Positions 1 through 6,568 of a stretch of DNA of 18,158 bases are shown here, one piece after another. Origin of the DNA: Clostridiales bacterium. GTDB lineage: Bacteria > Bacillota > Clostridia > Oscillospirales > Acutalibacteraceae. Below the pieces are notes generated by a model, which was not told where the DNA came from, made no database searches, and saw only the letters and a program-made list of their open reading frames with translations. Position 1 is the first letter of the stretch. The number at the start of each line of letters is the position of its first letter. The position numbers were made by a program, and so were the translations under genes. Location of the stretch: NCBI GenBank assembly GCA_019418545.1, contig DYBQ01000015.1:26896-45053 (forward strand). Reading direction: 5' to 3'.

Positions 1-425
1 TCTTTGATATTTTGACCGATTTCTTCACAGGCATCGTAGGGGGCAAGTGTTTTTCGGTCGTTGACTACATTTCCTTTGGCATCTGTTATTTTTTTAACAC
101 CTGTGGTGACGCCTATCATGCGGTAGCCTTCTTCGGCAAATGTATTGCGGTCTTTCCAGGGCACACGTTTCGTGTCTGCCGCAATGCCTTTGGCCTTGTC
201 TTCCCCTCGGTTGAAATAGACAGACTCCTGCACCATACCGTTGAGACCGACATATACGGTGTCTTCTTCATTGAGCTTGATGCCAAAGCTGACACTTCGA
301 AACGGCTTATGTGTTTTGGTGGTTTTGTCTTCGTAGAATTTTTCGCTTTGCTCACCAGTGACGATGCCCGTGAACATGAAGGTGCCGCGCGTTTGCGGCA
401 GCGAGAACAGTTTTTCTTTTGCCAA
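1..425 (-). CDS. Phage-type conserved protein, N-terminal part (runs off the window)
   Basis: The reading frame opens with TTG at 425-423 behind a good ribosome site (AAAGGAG at 440-434, 8 nt upstream) and stays open to the window edge, so the C-terminus is missing (141 codons visible). The product begins AKEKLFSLPQTRG and is rich in beta-strand-like alternating residues (TFMFTGIVTG, KPFRSVSFGIKL, DTVYVGLNGM). From memory it resembles a conserved protein of clostridial phages and plasmids found near replication or ssDNA-binding genes; a DNA-metabolism role is inference only. It is the last visible gene of the minus-strand run that starts at 1896. A competing plus-strand frame over the same DNA has no ribosome site and is rejected. 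Confidence 0.75.
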   Translation of the reverse strand, partial: MAKEKLFSLPQTRGTFMFTGIVTGEQSEKFYEDKTTKTHKPFRSVSFGIKLNEEDTVYVGLNGMVQESVYFNRGEDKAKGIAADTKRVPWKDRNTFAEEGYRMIGVTTGVKKITDAKGNVVNDRKTLAPYDACEEIGQNIK

Positions 426-440
426 AATGCTTTCTCCTTT

Positions 441-698
441 TTATGTATTTTCCAGATTGATGGAATGGGAAACCCAATCGGAATCAAGAAGGTTGTATTG
501 TTCGCAGATTTCTTTGGTATAAAGACGTGCTTCGGCTGTGAATGGGGTAAACATATATTGATTGCTGAGATGGACAACAGGGACTTTTGCCCCAATGATT
601 TCCCCGCACTTTTTACAGCGGATGAAATCTCCAAACAGCTCTGTGTGATGAACGCAGGCATGGCTGAAAAGGTGAGGAAGCTTCCATAGGCATTTCAT
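441..698 (-). CDS. Small hypothetical protein with one CxxC pair
   Basis: 85 aa. The ATG at 698 is the only usable start after the in-frame stop at 719-717, which also ends the upstream gene; a weak AAGG/TAGG lies about 10-14 nt upstream. Residues 28-31 read CKKC, and a second Cys pair (C3, C15) with several His residues at 16-18 could complete a zinc site. The C-terminal half is polar and has no recognisable domain. It lies 18 nt after the upstream zinc-finger gene and 15 nt before the TTG-started gene at 425, so all three are probably co-transcribed. Function unknown. Confidence 0.6.
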   Translation of the reverse strand: MKCLWKLPHLFSHACVHHTELFGDFIRCKKCGEIIGAKVPVVHLSNQYMFTPFTAEARLYTKEICEQYNLLDSDWVSHSINLENT

Positions 699-716
699 AC
701 AGACTGCGCCTACCTT

Positions 717-983
717 TCAGGAAAACAGGAAATTGTTCCACAAAGAAGAGGGCGTGCCGTCAAACAGCGAAGATGAAAACGGCTGATGAGAAGTAAGGGC
801 GTAATTGCGCTGAAACATTTGATTGCCTTCCTGAATGGTTTTGCGGACGCTGGCCCAATATTCCTTTTCCTGGAGCTTTTTCTGTTCGCGCGCCTGCGCC
901 TTTTCCTTACAGGATTTTTCGCACGCCTGTGCCTCTTCGTATGTAGGATAGTGTTTGCCGCAGTATTGACAGATGCAAATCAT
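717..983 (-). CDS. Zinc-finger plus coiled-coil small protein (paralogue 1)
   Basis: 88 aa. The N-terminus carries Cys-x2-Cys at residues 5-8 (CQYC) followed about 13 residues later by CEKSC, a compact zinc-finger layout. A highly charged helix follows (KEKAQAREQKKLQEKEY) and is likely coiled coil. The ATG at 983 has a GGAGG about 13 nt upstream, inside the end of the preceding gene. The same N-terminal pattern (CxxCGxxY, E-A-x-A-C-E, C) occurs in the upstream neighbour, so the two look like tandem duplicates. A nucleic-acid or protein-binding role is inference. Confidence 0.75.
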   Translation of the reverse strand: MICICQYCGKHYPTYEEAQACEKSCKEKAQAREQKKLQEKEYWASVRKTIQEGNQMFQRNYALTSHQPFSSSLFDGTPSSLWNNFLFS

Positions 984-991
984 AAAAACCG

Positions 992-1249
992 TTATACCTC
1001 CATATTGATTTTTTTGTGTGCTGCCAGAATGGGCTTATCGCCGCAGCCCGGCACAAAGGCGAATGTGAGAGAGACGTTATAAATGGTTTCAATTTCGCGG
1101 ATTTCTTCGTTCAGCTTTTCAAGGCGGGGTTCAAGCTGGGCAAGCAGAAGCTCGCGCTCGGCCTTTTGCTTTTGGCATTTGAACTCGCAGGCTTCCGCTT
1201 CAGGCTGCCTGTCGTAGGATGTGCCGCAGATGGAACAGGTGTATTTCAC
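992..1249 (-). CDS. Zinc-finger plus coiled-coil small protein (paralogue 2)
   Basis: 85 aa from the GTG at 1249. That start is preferred to the longer ATG at 1285 because AAGGGGG lies about 9 nt upstream and the GTG overlaps the previous gene's stop as GTGA, a typical coupled start. The N-terminus is KYTCSICGTSYD with a second pair C-x3-C in ACEFKC: the same finger as the next gene downstream. Residues about 25-60 form a charged helix (EKLNEEIREIETI). The C-terminal part (FAFVPGCGDKPIL) is not shared with the paralogue. Role unknown; the matching fingers suggest both proteins recognise similar partners. Confidence 0.75.
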   Translation of the reverse strand: MKYTCSICGTSYDRQPEAEACEFKCQKQKAERELLLAQLEPRLEKLNEEIREIETIYNVSLTFAFVPGCGDKPILAAHKKINMEV

Positions 1250-1479
1250 AGTGCGCTTCCCCCTTCCTTTTGCATATTTTGCCATGCGGACGCCATCACC
1301 TGTATGACGCTTTGCGCAGGCCAGCCGAGCGTATAAAGGCTGTTGCGCGTTTCTGCAACGCCGCCCACAACGGACAGCACACGGCTTGTGATCTTTTCTT
1401 TTCCATTCAGTGTGCCGGCCAGATGAAAATGCGGCGCTTTGGAACGGCTGTCCCAGACAGCTGACCAGTTTTCAAGCAT
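1246..1479 (-). CDS. Small conserved phage protein of unknown function, start uncertain
   Basis: 77 aa from ATG 1479. Motifs such as KAPHFHLAG and TRNSLYTLG recall a small family in gut phages (memory only). The frame is also open upstream and the extra residues (KTEKEYKG) read like coding sequence, yet the only good ribosome site (AAAGGGG, near 1508-1514) is about 30 nt before the ATG, with no ATG, GTG or TTG at normal distance from it. The true start is therefore unclear. The stop overlaps the GTG of the next gene (GTGA), indicating translational coupling. Confidence 0.6.
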   Translation of the reverse strand: MLENWSAVWDSRSKAPHFHLAGTLNGKEKITSRVLSVVGGVAETRNSLYTLGWPAQSVIQVMASAWQNMQKEGGSAL

Positions 1480-1518
1480 GCCTTTGTATTCTTTTTCCGT
1501 TTTGATTTCCCCTTTCTT

Positions 1519-1896
1519 TTACAGAACGCGCGGCACATACCTGCGGTTCTGATGATTGGTTTGCTTGCGCCTGACATCGCCCAAAACACGTTCTATCTGT
1601 TTGACCTCCTTTTGATGGCATGGGTCTGACAGATAATCGACAATAGGCTGGAGCTCTTCTATAATATCTTTGTGATAGCGCCTTACTTTTCGGCATTCCC
1701 GGAGAGATTTGGCCAGCTTCATGGTTTCGACAGCATTAAGATTTTCGAGTTCCAATTTATGCAAATAATCTTGCGTGAGTTGATCTTGCGTATGGACAAG
1801 CTCTTGATGGGCGCTGTATTCCGACTTGACGTTTGCCATGAGCTTGACAAATGCGGAGAGAACGGATTCGTTGTTTTTTTCGCTTAAAAGAAACAC
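1519..1896 (-). CDS. Helical phage protein, first gene of the 1-1896 run
   Basis: 125 aa. It is predicted all-helical: about 90 residues of charged amphipathic sequence (HTQDQLTQDYLHKLELENLNA, then KLAKSLRECRKVRRY) with a basic tail (RRKQTNHQNRRY). It looks like a conserved phage protein I cannot name; the basic tail would suit nucleic-acid binding, but this is inference. The listed start is the in-frame GTG at 1896, but the ribosome site AAGGGGG overlaps that codon, which is too close, so the start is doubtful. The divergent plus-strand gene begins 76 nt away, so the shared gap should hold promoters for both, although I found no convincing hexamer pair for this strand. Confidence 0.7.
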   Translation of the reverse strand: MFLLSEKNNESVLSAFVKLMANVKSEYSAHQELVHTQDQLTQDYLHKLELENLNAVETMKLAKSLRECRKVRRYHKDIIEELQPIVDYLSDPCHQKEVKQIERVLGDVRRKQTNHQNRRYVPRVL

Positions 1897-1971
1897 CCCC
1901 TTAAAAACGACTTTATTTTTTGTATGAAATATGGTAGAGCAAAAATAATAAAAAATGAAAGGATGGGTTAT

Positions 1972-2220
1972 ATGCCGCGTGGAGTAAAAAGACAGATTGA
2001 GTACACTGGAAAAGCTGCAAAAATAAATGAAAAAGTGCAGAAGTTAGAGGCAGAGTTGAAAGCTGCGAAGGAAGAACTGAAAGCCGCATATAAAGCGCAG
2101 GTAAAGGAAGAAAAGAAGGCGGCCGCAGCTGTAGCGAAGGCAAAAAAGGACGAAGTTTACAAGGCCATTCAAAACAGCGGTAAAACGGCGGAAGAAATAC
2201 TCGCTTTTCTGAATAGCTGA
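1972..2220 (+). CDS. Small basic coiled-coil protein
   Basis: 82 aa from ATG 1972, chosen because GAAAGG lies 9 nt upstream; an in-frame ATG at 1963 sits too close to that site. The N-terminus (PRGVKRQIEYTGKAAK) is basic. Residues about 18-60 are a Lys/Glu/Ala-rich heptad-like helix (KLEAELKAAKEELKAAY), and the C-terminus has a short conserved-looking segment (IQNSGKTAEEILAFLNS). This is the layout of small DNA-associated phage proteins, but I can assign no function. It is a single plus-strand gene between two minus-strand runs, with its own terminator directly downstream, so it is transcribed independently. Confidence 0.85.
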   Translation: MPRGVKRQIEYTGKAAKINEKVQKLEAELKAAKEELKAAYKAQVKEEKKAAAAVAKAKKDEVYKAIQNSGKTAEEILAFLNS

Positions 2221-2242
2221 ATTGGAATATTGTTTTTTTTTC

Positions 2243-2267
2243 AGGCGGCGTTTGCCGCCTTTTTTAT
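2243..2267 (+). terminator. Rho-independent terminator of the coiled-coil gene
   Basis: AGGCGGC (2243-2249) pairs perfectly with GCCGCCT (2254-2260) around a 4-nt GTTT loop, followed by a T run. It lies 22 nt after the stop codon. On the other strand the hairpin is followed by A residues, so it serves the plus strand only. It overlaps the 3' end of the convergent minus-strand gene. Confidence 0.9.
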
Positions 2268-2470
2268 TTGCTTAAAAAGAAGAAGCTAGAATAAGAACCG
2301 AAATCTATTTGCTGAACACCGGGCGAGCACTCCCATATGCGAAAAAACTTGGGACGTGGGATGCCTGCGGCGGCAAGCCAGGAAAGTATGTGTTGGAAGG
2401 CGCGCTTTTGAGAAGACGGTTGAGCGATAAGTTTGCTTTCGTTGTAAGACGCGCCATAAGAAAGTTTCAT
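2264..2470 (-). CDS. Small conserved phage protein (FGSYSSFFFL family)
   Basis: 68 aa. The C-terminal motif VQQIDFGSYSSFFFL and the mid-part SWLAAAGIPRPKFFRIW match, from memory, a small family common in clostridial phages with no known role. ATG 2470 overlaps the upstream stop as ATGA, and GAGGGGG lies about 11 nt upstream. It is the last gene of the long minus-strand operon; its 3' end overlaps the convergent terminator hairpin. No terminator of its own is visible for this strand. Confidence 0.75.
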   Translation of the reverse strand: MKLSYGASYNESKLIAQPSSQKRAFQHILSWLAAAGIPRPKFFRIWECSPGVQQIDFGSYSSFFFLSK

Positions 2471-2637
2471 TTACACGGATCCCCCTCTTCCAACTGCAGA
2501 AGGTAACGCCTGCCGTCAACCGTAAAAGATATTTGCTGTGCATTCCAGCACTCGATATAGCCTTCGTGCCGCCAGCGTTCATATAAAATTTGCTCAATGC
2601 CTGTCGTGACACCCTCGGCAATATCAGTTTGCTTCAT
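2467..2637 (-). CDS. Very small phage protein (56 aa)
   Basis: Starts at ATG 2637 with AAGGGGG six bases upstream. The product (KQTDIAEGVTTGIEQILYER, then TVDGRRYLLQLEEGDPCK) looks like an N-terminal helix followed by a beta hairpin. An upstream extension of the same frame to 2793 is open but lacks a ribosome site and is not used. It overlaps the preceding gene by 14 nt and the following gene by ATGA. Function unknown. Confidence 0.75.
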   Translation of the reverse strand: MKQTDIAEGVTTGIEQILYERWRHEGYIECWNAQQISFTVDGRRYLLQLEEGDPCK

Positions 2638-2974
2638 GTGTACCCCCTTTTTTGAAAGAAAGAATAGGTTCGAGCTGTGCCCGGCTGGTGGATTGGAGCC
2701 ATGCTTTGCAATGCGCCAGGCAATTTTCATCGCAGCGCTCCTGACCGGCAAGCGGATTATCGGAAAGGCGCGCGTCTTCGGGACAATGCTCACACCCCCA
2801 GCCGCCCTCGGCGAGAAAGGACGCCATTTCTTCGAGCGAGAGGCTTTTCAGTGCGCGAAAGACATTCATGCTTTGACGGCCCTGATAGTTTCGAAAGGAA
2901 AGGCCGCAGTTTACGCAAAAAGCACTGCATGGGGCATGCGCACATGTTTGACATTTTTTATAGATGGCTGTCAC
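2624..2974 (-). CDS. Cys-rich zinc-binding phage protein
   Basis: 116 aa if the GTG at 2974 is the start. Near the N-terminus, YKKCQTCAHAPCSAFCVNCG gives a dense Cys cluster; a second cluster lies further on (GWGCEHCPED, then CDENCLAHCKAWLQ). The middle (FRALKSLSLEEMASFL) corresponds to the 'IRAMSDEEMA' helix of the related gene at 5600-5914, so the two are probably distant paralogues. Start: a perfect GGAGGTG overlaps the GTG, which is abnormally close, but lies 8 nt before an in-frame ATC (2965-2963); see findings. The upstream gene ends at 2958, so all candidate starts are coupled. Confidence 0.75.
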   Translation of the reverse strand: MTAIYKKCQTCAHAPCSAFCVNCGLSFRNYQGRQSMNVFRALKSLSLEEMASFLAEGGWGCEHCPEDARLSDNPLAGQERCDENCLAHCKAWLQSTSRAQLEPILSFKKGGTHEAN

Positions 2975-3230
2975 CTCCGTTTTGGTAATCCCCGGAAAAG
3001 CCGGCGAAATATGCAAGACCGCACTGATGCTTGCCGCAGCGGTGTACAACATGAAGGGGTGGTGTGTTCAGATAAGGTGAGGTGGAAAACTTTTGGGCTT
3101 TGACCATTTTACCGCAAAGCCCTGGAAGTATTTCGTCTGGAACCTTGAATGAGTTTCCATATGAGAAAAGCGCCCCGCACATTTGGCATTTATAGAATGC
3201 GCGAAAAGTTGTATTGGAAATAAGACGCAC
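2958..3230 (-). CDS. Zinc-ribbon-like phage protein
   Basis: 90 aa from GTG 3230 (begins RLISNTTFRAFYKCQMCG). Cys-x2-Cys at CQMC and a distal HRCGKHQCG segment followed by FAGF fit a small zinc-ribbon family I recall from clostridial phages. An AAAGGAGGTG ribosome site is present, but its last bases form the GTG itself; the codon at ideal distance is an in-frame ATT. The recalled family N-terminus (RLI-) favours the GTG. The preceding gene's stop (TGA at 3239) lies inside the same ribosome site, so the two genes are tightly coupled. Function unknown. Confidence 0.75.
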   Translation of the reverse strand: MRLISNTTFRAFYKCQMCGALFSYGNSFKVPDEILPGLCGKMVKAQKFSTSPYLNTPPLHVVHRCGKHQCGLAYFAGFSGDYQNGGDSHL

Positions 3231-3236
3231 CTCCTT

Positions 3237-3911
3237 TCAGCCGGGGTGGCGGGGCGAGGCGATATCAGACAGCTTGACGGAATCGCCGCAATTAAGCGAG
3301 GGAAACAATTTGTAGGGCAATATTCCTTCCGCACTGTCGCCATCTCTCCACCAAAGAATGTCGCTTTTGTTTCGTCCGATTACAACGCTTTTACTTCTTC
3401 GGAAGTCGTAAAGTAATTTCGCCAAATCCACCTCCTGCTGTGTCCAGCGGGGCTTGCGGATGATGCGGTCTGGGTGGTTGATAGCCCACGCGACGGAATT
3501 TCCAATTTTCAAGTTTTTTGGGCCGCCCTCTCGCACTACAAAACCTTCTTTGTTGATATGCAGCCACACTGTCATGCCTTTTGGGTAATCTATGCGGAAG
3601 CGTTCACCCACCTCAACCCCCAGCACCTCGCAAATTCGGGGTCTCGCCTGCTTGTCCATGTTGACCTCCTCTTTATTACCATTTATTAGAGTTTCTTTTA
3701 GTTTGTTAGAGTTTTCCTCCACCACCTCATAGCCCATCAGGCGCGCGGCTTCGTATGGATGTTCTTGAATCCAATCCCAACAGGCACAGCCACCATTCGC
3801 TTTATCAATTGGGCATCCCTGACAATAGCTATCATAAGTCGAGCAAAACGCATCTGAGGCTTGTTGTAAATTCTTAAATACTTCCCCCGTCTCAGGGTTT
3901 CGAAATTTCAT
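3237..3911 (-). CDS. Two-part phage protein with strong internal start
   Basis: 224 aa from ATG 3911 (AAGGAGG 6 nt upstream). Part one (residues 1-70) carries C23, C30, C33, C42, C44 and the phrase HPYEAARLMGYEVVEE, as in a family recalled from clostridial phages. A low-complexity linker follows (about 70-84). Part two (85-224; PRICEVLGVEVGERFRIDYP, then AINHPDRIIRKPRW) is another family usually seen as a separate gene. Exactly at M85 (ATG 3659) there is a second strong ribosome site, GAGGAGG 5 nt upstream, so a 140-aa C-terminal product may also be made. Its start overlaps the end of the upstream zinc-ribbon gene by 20 nt. Roles unknown. Confidence 0.85.
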   Translation of the reverse strand: MKFRNPETGEVFKNLQQASDAFCSTYDSYCQGCPIDKANGGCACWDWIQEHPYEAARLMGYEVVEENSNKLKETLINGNKEEVNMDKQARPRICEVLGVEVGERFRIDYPKGMTVWLHINKEGFVVREGGPKNLKIGNSVAWAINHPDRIIRKPRWTQQEVDLAKLLYDFRRSKSVVIGRNKSDILWWRDGDSAEGILPYKLFPSLNCGDSVKLSDIASPRHPG

Positions 3912-4179
3912 GGTTGGCCTCCTTGTCTATGCGAGCACCGCAGTTTGGGCAGTATTTCCATCTTGCAAAAGCCGCTTCGATACCACCACATTCCGAGCAT
4001 TTCACGCGCGGGTCAAGTCCATCATCACTGTCAGTGAAAACAGGAAACTCCCAGTGCGCGTGCCTCACCTCCACCACGTCGGCGGCGGGGATGTTGGCAA
4101 GAAGAAATTCAACTCCATAAGGATATTGATATTGCCTGATAGCGTTTATTGCTTCCGCCCTCTCGATGTACTCCTTCAT
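3892..4179 (-). CDS. Zinc-ribbon phage protein
   Basis: 95 aa. It opens with a short helix (KEYIERAEAINAIRQ), then the typical VVEVRHAHW strand, and ends with a four-Cys zinc ribbon: C61, C64, C77, C80 (CSEC and CPNC, followed by GARID). This architecture is very common in clostridial phage accessory operons; no function has been shown to my knowledge. ATG 4179 overlaps the stop of the upstream small membrane protein as ATGA, with GGAGGG about 10 nt upstream. Confidence 0.85.
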   Translation of the reverse strand: MKEYIERAEAINAIRQYQYPYGVEFLLANIPAADVVEVRHAHWEFPVFTDSDDGLDPRVKCSECGGIEAAFARWKYCPNCGARIDKEANHEISKP

Positions 4180-4328
4180 TCCTTTTCCCTCCGTTCCAGC
4201 GCGTCAGCGATCCGCTTTAATTCTTCCTTAATTCCTCGCAGTTGATCGTGCCCGCTCATATCCTTGAAAAGTAGCAACAGAAACAAAGCAATCGAAATCA
4301 CTTGCAAGGTTGCGTCAATCTCGTTCAT
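4176..4328 (-). CDS. Small single-pass membrane protein (50 aa)
   Basis: ATG 4328 to TGA 4176, 50 aa. Residues about 8-21 are strongly hydrophobic (LQVISIALFLLLLF), a likely N-terminal membrane anchor, followed by a charged helix (GIKEELKRIADALERREKE). The start overlaps the upstream stop (ATGA), the stop overlaps the next start (ATGA), and GGAGGG precedes the ATG at about 8-9 nt. Those double overlaps make this a real gene despite its size. The anchor-plus-helix form resembles small phage membrane proteins, but the role is unknown. Confidence 0.75.
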   Translation of the reverse strand: MNEIDATLQVISIALFLLLLFKDMSGHDQLRGIKEELKRIADALERREKE

Positions 4329-4885
4329 TCCTGCTCCCTCCGTAGTGCGGCCTCGGCATCTTCACGGGTCAAAAAAACGGTTTTGCCGAAGTCGTCAAAA
4401 TCTGCGTTCCCTGAATATTCTAAGAACAAAGTGTCTTGCATATCGTCGGATAAAATTCCGGTCACGACATCCTCGAAAATTGCAAGGGTGTTTTTGTGCT
4501 TTTCGCAGTCAAAACCTACATCATCATCACATGGGAATGGGCAATTCTCTGCAAGCTCGCACGGGCAATATAATCCTGTGGCCGTTCCCAGTTCACCATT
4601 TGGCCCGTACATCGTTCCATCCAGCACTTGCGAAAAATTTTTACAAGTCGTTATATGGTATACCGTATCTCCGATGCCTGCTGGCAGCACCACGCACCGC
4701 CCGTCTTTGTCTGCCTCTACCAACTCTTGCAGACGGTCAATGTCGTACCCATCATCTGGCACAAACACGCCATAGCCTAGCAGGAAATCGGCCAAAATTT
4801 CGGTAAATCTTCTGGTATCCGGTTCGGCTTGTTTTGCGTTCACGATAATCTCAATCAGTTTATCACGTTGCTTTTCCTTTTCCAC
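4325..4885 (-). CDS. Cys-rich phage protein
   Basis: 186 aa from GTG 4885 (GGAGG 7 nt upstream); the in-frame ATG at 4891 lies only 1 nt from that site but remains an alternative. The N-terminal half is helical (EKQRDKLIEIIVNAKQ, FTEILADFLLGYGV). The centre has many Cys (TTCKNFS, CPCELAENCPFPC, DCEKH), suggesting a metal site. The C-terminus FGKTVFLTREDAEAALR is a signature I recall from a common family of clostridial phages. The stop overlaps the next gene as ATGA. No enzymatic motif is visible. Confidence 0.85.
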   Translation of the reverse strand: MEKEKQRDKLIEIIVNAKQAEPDTRRFTEILADFLLGYGVFVPDDGYDIDRLQELVEADKDGRCVVLPAGIGDTVYHITTCKNFSQVLDGTMYGPNGELGTATGLYCPCELAENCPFPCDDDVGFDCEKHKNTLAIFEDVVTGILSDDMQDTLFLEYSGNADFDDFGKTVFLTREDAEAALRREQE

Positions 4886-4899
4886 GCTCATTCCTCCTG

Positions 4900-5121
4900 T
4901 TACAGTTCGAATTTGCTGAAATATTCCAGTACTTCACGCATTGCCATCTGCATGCCTACATACTTCTGGTACTCCGCAGAATAGGTCTGATTAGAGGCGT
5001 GCCGCCCCTCGTTGTCTTTTCTGAAAATATCGTTTGCGGTGTTGCGATAGAATACCAGTAAATCCGAAAAGTACTCTTCTGCCGCGTCCGCGTTAAACAC
5101 CGGCTTTTTGGTATCACTCAC
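4900..5121 (-). CDS. Small hypothetical phage protein
   Basis: 73 aa from GTG 5121, chosen because AAGGAGG lies 7 nt upstream; the in-frame ATG at 5127 is only 1 nt from that site but overlaps the upstream stop as ATGA, so either may be used. The protein is helical and polar (DAAEEYFSDLLVFYRNTANDIF; GMQMAMREVLEYFSKF), with no motif I recognise. The site GGAGGAATGAGYGTG is nearly identical to the one in front of the next gene downstream, suggesting a duplicated translation signal. Confidence 0.75.
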   Translation of the reverse strand: MSDTKKPVFNADAAEEYFSDLLVFYRNTANDIFRKDNEGRHASNQTYSAEYQKYVGMQMAMREVLEYFSKFEL

Positions 5122-5123
5122 AC

Positions 5124-5600
5124 TCATTCCTCCTTGTGCAGTCCGCGCCATTCGTCCTCGTGCTGGAACATAGAAACGGCATCCACATTTTCTCTTAAAT
5201 CAAGATACAGGTTGTAGTTAATGACAGGATGAATTTCTCTGTCTACAAATTCCGCGAGGTCGTCAACAAGGCTTGAAACACCGTTTAGTTCTTTAATCAC
5301 CGCATCCCTCTCCGCTGTCACTCGCTCCAGCTCTTCCCGCAGTTGGCGCACGATGGGCAGAGCTTCGGGGTCGATAGTGGGCATCGCCTGCACCTCGCTC
5401 ATTAGCGCCACACCCTCGTTTGCTGGCTCCATGGAACCGCTTTCCCATGCTTGATGGTACAAAATCTTGTTTGCATCAATCAACCGTTGTTCGGCCATTT
5501 TCTTCACCGCCTCTTTTGCTTTTTCTTCTCCACATACAGGTGTAAAATTGCAAAGAATCCCAAAGCACACTGCATTTATGTCCAGTTTCTCAATGTCCAT
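5124..5600 (-). CDS. Coiled-coil phage protein with RLIDAN motif
   Basis: 158 aa from ATG 5600 (GGAGG 7 nt upstream; start overlaps the previous stop as TGATG). The N-terminus has two Cys (NAVCFGILCNFTPVCGEE). It is followed by the AEQRLIDANKILYH segment, typical of a large family of phage accessory proteins that begin near RLIDA, then a P-T-I-D segment and a coiled coil (ALPIVRQLREELERVTAERD). No catalytic motif. The family is abundant in clostridial prophages and uncharacterised. Confidence 0.8.
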   Translation of the reverse strand: MDIEKLDINAVCFGILCNFTPVCGEEKAKEAVKKMAEQRLIDANKILYHQAWESGSMEPANEGVALMSEVQAMPTIDPEALPIVRQLREELERVTAERDAVIKELNGVSSLVDDLAEFVDREIHPVINYNLYLDLRENVDAVSMFQHEDEWRGLHKEE

Positions 5601-5914
5601 CAGGTTTCCTCCTCCGCTGGCTGCTTCATCCACTTCAATGCAGCTTGCTTGCACCCTTCATAAAGTGGAATGTTTGGATAAGCACAGATGTAATTGCACA
5701 CCCCGTCTTTTTCATGCTCACAACACTTACAAAAGTCGGCTCTGAGGAAAATGTCCGCCATCTCCTCGTCGCTCATGGCTCGGATATAGTCAGCGTTGGT
5801 AATAATCTCCGGGTCGCTGTCAAGGCCGTATGTACCACGCAGGGCAGCACAGGCTGAGCCTCGATATGTTACCGTACATTTTGCGTAAGCCGGGCAATTC
5901 TTGCAGCCTTTCAT
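5600..5914 (-). CDS. Cys-rich zinc-binding phage protein (MKGCKNCP family)
   Basis: 104 aa from ATG 5914 (AGGAGG about 5 nt upstream, ATGA overlap with the previous stop). The N-terminal finger is CKNCPAYAKC; the middle helix is ADYIRAMSDEEMADIFL; a second Cys cluster is CKCCEHEKDGVCNYIC, ending in GCKQAALKWMKQPAEEE. The helix followed by a Cys cluster and a CxxxALxWL-like tail is a widespread phage family of unknown function. A truncated copy of the same gene start occurs at 10366 (see the pseudogene at 10304-10366). Confidence 0.85.
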   Translation of the reverse strand: MKGCKNCPAYAKCTVTYRGSACAALRGTYGLDSDPEIITNADYIRAMSDEEMADIFLRADFCKCCEHEKDGVCNYICAYPNIPLYEGCKQAALKWMKQPAEEET

Positions 5915-6321
5915 TTGTCCTCCTCTCCCTCCGGCGGGCGGCGGTAGGGTTGCGGATTGCTCCAATCTACACGCTGGCCGCAGTTATCATGGAATTTGCA
6001 CTTGTACATCGTTTCCATTCGTTGGCCACGTCTACGCTGGGAGATGATGCTCTTACATCTTGGGCAAATATAGTCAATATATTCCCGGTCTGGCTCATCC
6101 AGGACAAGAATAGAGAGTGGCTCGTTCTGCGGGGTGAGGGTAGGCTGGTATGGGGTCGCCTCATTTGGATGTGCGTCCTCCCACTCCAAAACCTCCTTGA
6201 CCAATTCTGCATTATTTCGGCTGCTAAAATACAGAACAAATGTTGTATCTCCCATTGGAATATCCAATGCCCAGTCGCAGACCATCGCCCTTATTTTGTA
6301 TCCCCTATTCGGCCTTGCCAT
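5911..6321 (-). CDS. Zinc-ribbon phage protein
   Basis: 136 aa from ATG 6321 with GGAGG 9 nt upstream. It begins ARPNRGYKIRAMVCDWALD and ends with a Cys-rich part (YICPRCKSIIS, then CKFHDNCGQRVDW) and the tail YRRPPEGEEDK. The tail and the following gene start are nearly repeated at 10363-10380, showing shared ancestry of the two loci. The middle has a TPQNEPLSI segment also seen in the 10363-10704 protein (TPPNDPLTM). The start lies 17 nt inside the preceding gene. Function unknown. Confidence 0.8.
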   Translation of the reverse strand: MARPNRGYKIRAMVCDWALDIPMGDTTFVLYFSSRNNAELVKEVLEWEDAHPNEATPYQPTLTPQNEPLSILVLDEPDREYIDYICPRCKSIISQRRRGQRMETMYKCKFHDNCGQRVDWSNPQPYRRPPEGEEDK

Positions 6322-6568
6322 CTTTCAGCGCCTCCCCATAGTGCTTTTCGGAAATTTCCATGTATTCATCAAGCAATTTCTGTTGCTCCTGTGCCCATTC
6401 AGATAGGCAGTCAAATGAGCAAAAATCCTCTGGCTTTCCAATGGAGAACCCTTTAGGCATCTTCTTATTGTCCCTGTTTTGCAAAACAGAAAATCCGTCA
6501 ATAGTAATGCGAATGTCACTGTCTTTAATCAGCTTTCCGCACTTGTCGCAACAATGCGCTTTAGCCAT
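6305..6568 (-). CDS. Small zinc-binding phage protein
   Basis: 87 aa from ATG 6568 (GGAGG 9 nt upstream, the same spacing and sequence context as the next gene). The N-terminus has CCDKCGKLI and a downstream pair FCSFDCLSEW, i.e. a treble-clef-like four-Cys zinc site, then a helical tail (EQQKLLDEYMEISEKHY) and the end LKDGKAE. The KDG-ending tail overlapping the next ATGGCA start is also seen at 10688-10704, supporting a duplicated gene order. Function unknown. Confidence 0.8.
   Translation of the reverse strand: MAKAHCCDKCGKLIKDSDIRITIDGFSVLQNRDNKKMPKGFSIGKPEDFCSFDCLSEWAQEQQKLLDEYMEISEKHYGEALKDGKAE

Noticed and set aside
12..689. 225-codon plus-strand frame
   Set aside because: No ribosome site; it is antisense to two minus-strand genes with proper starts and recognisable products.
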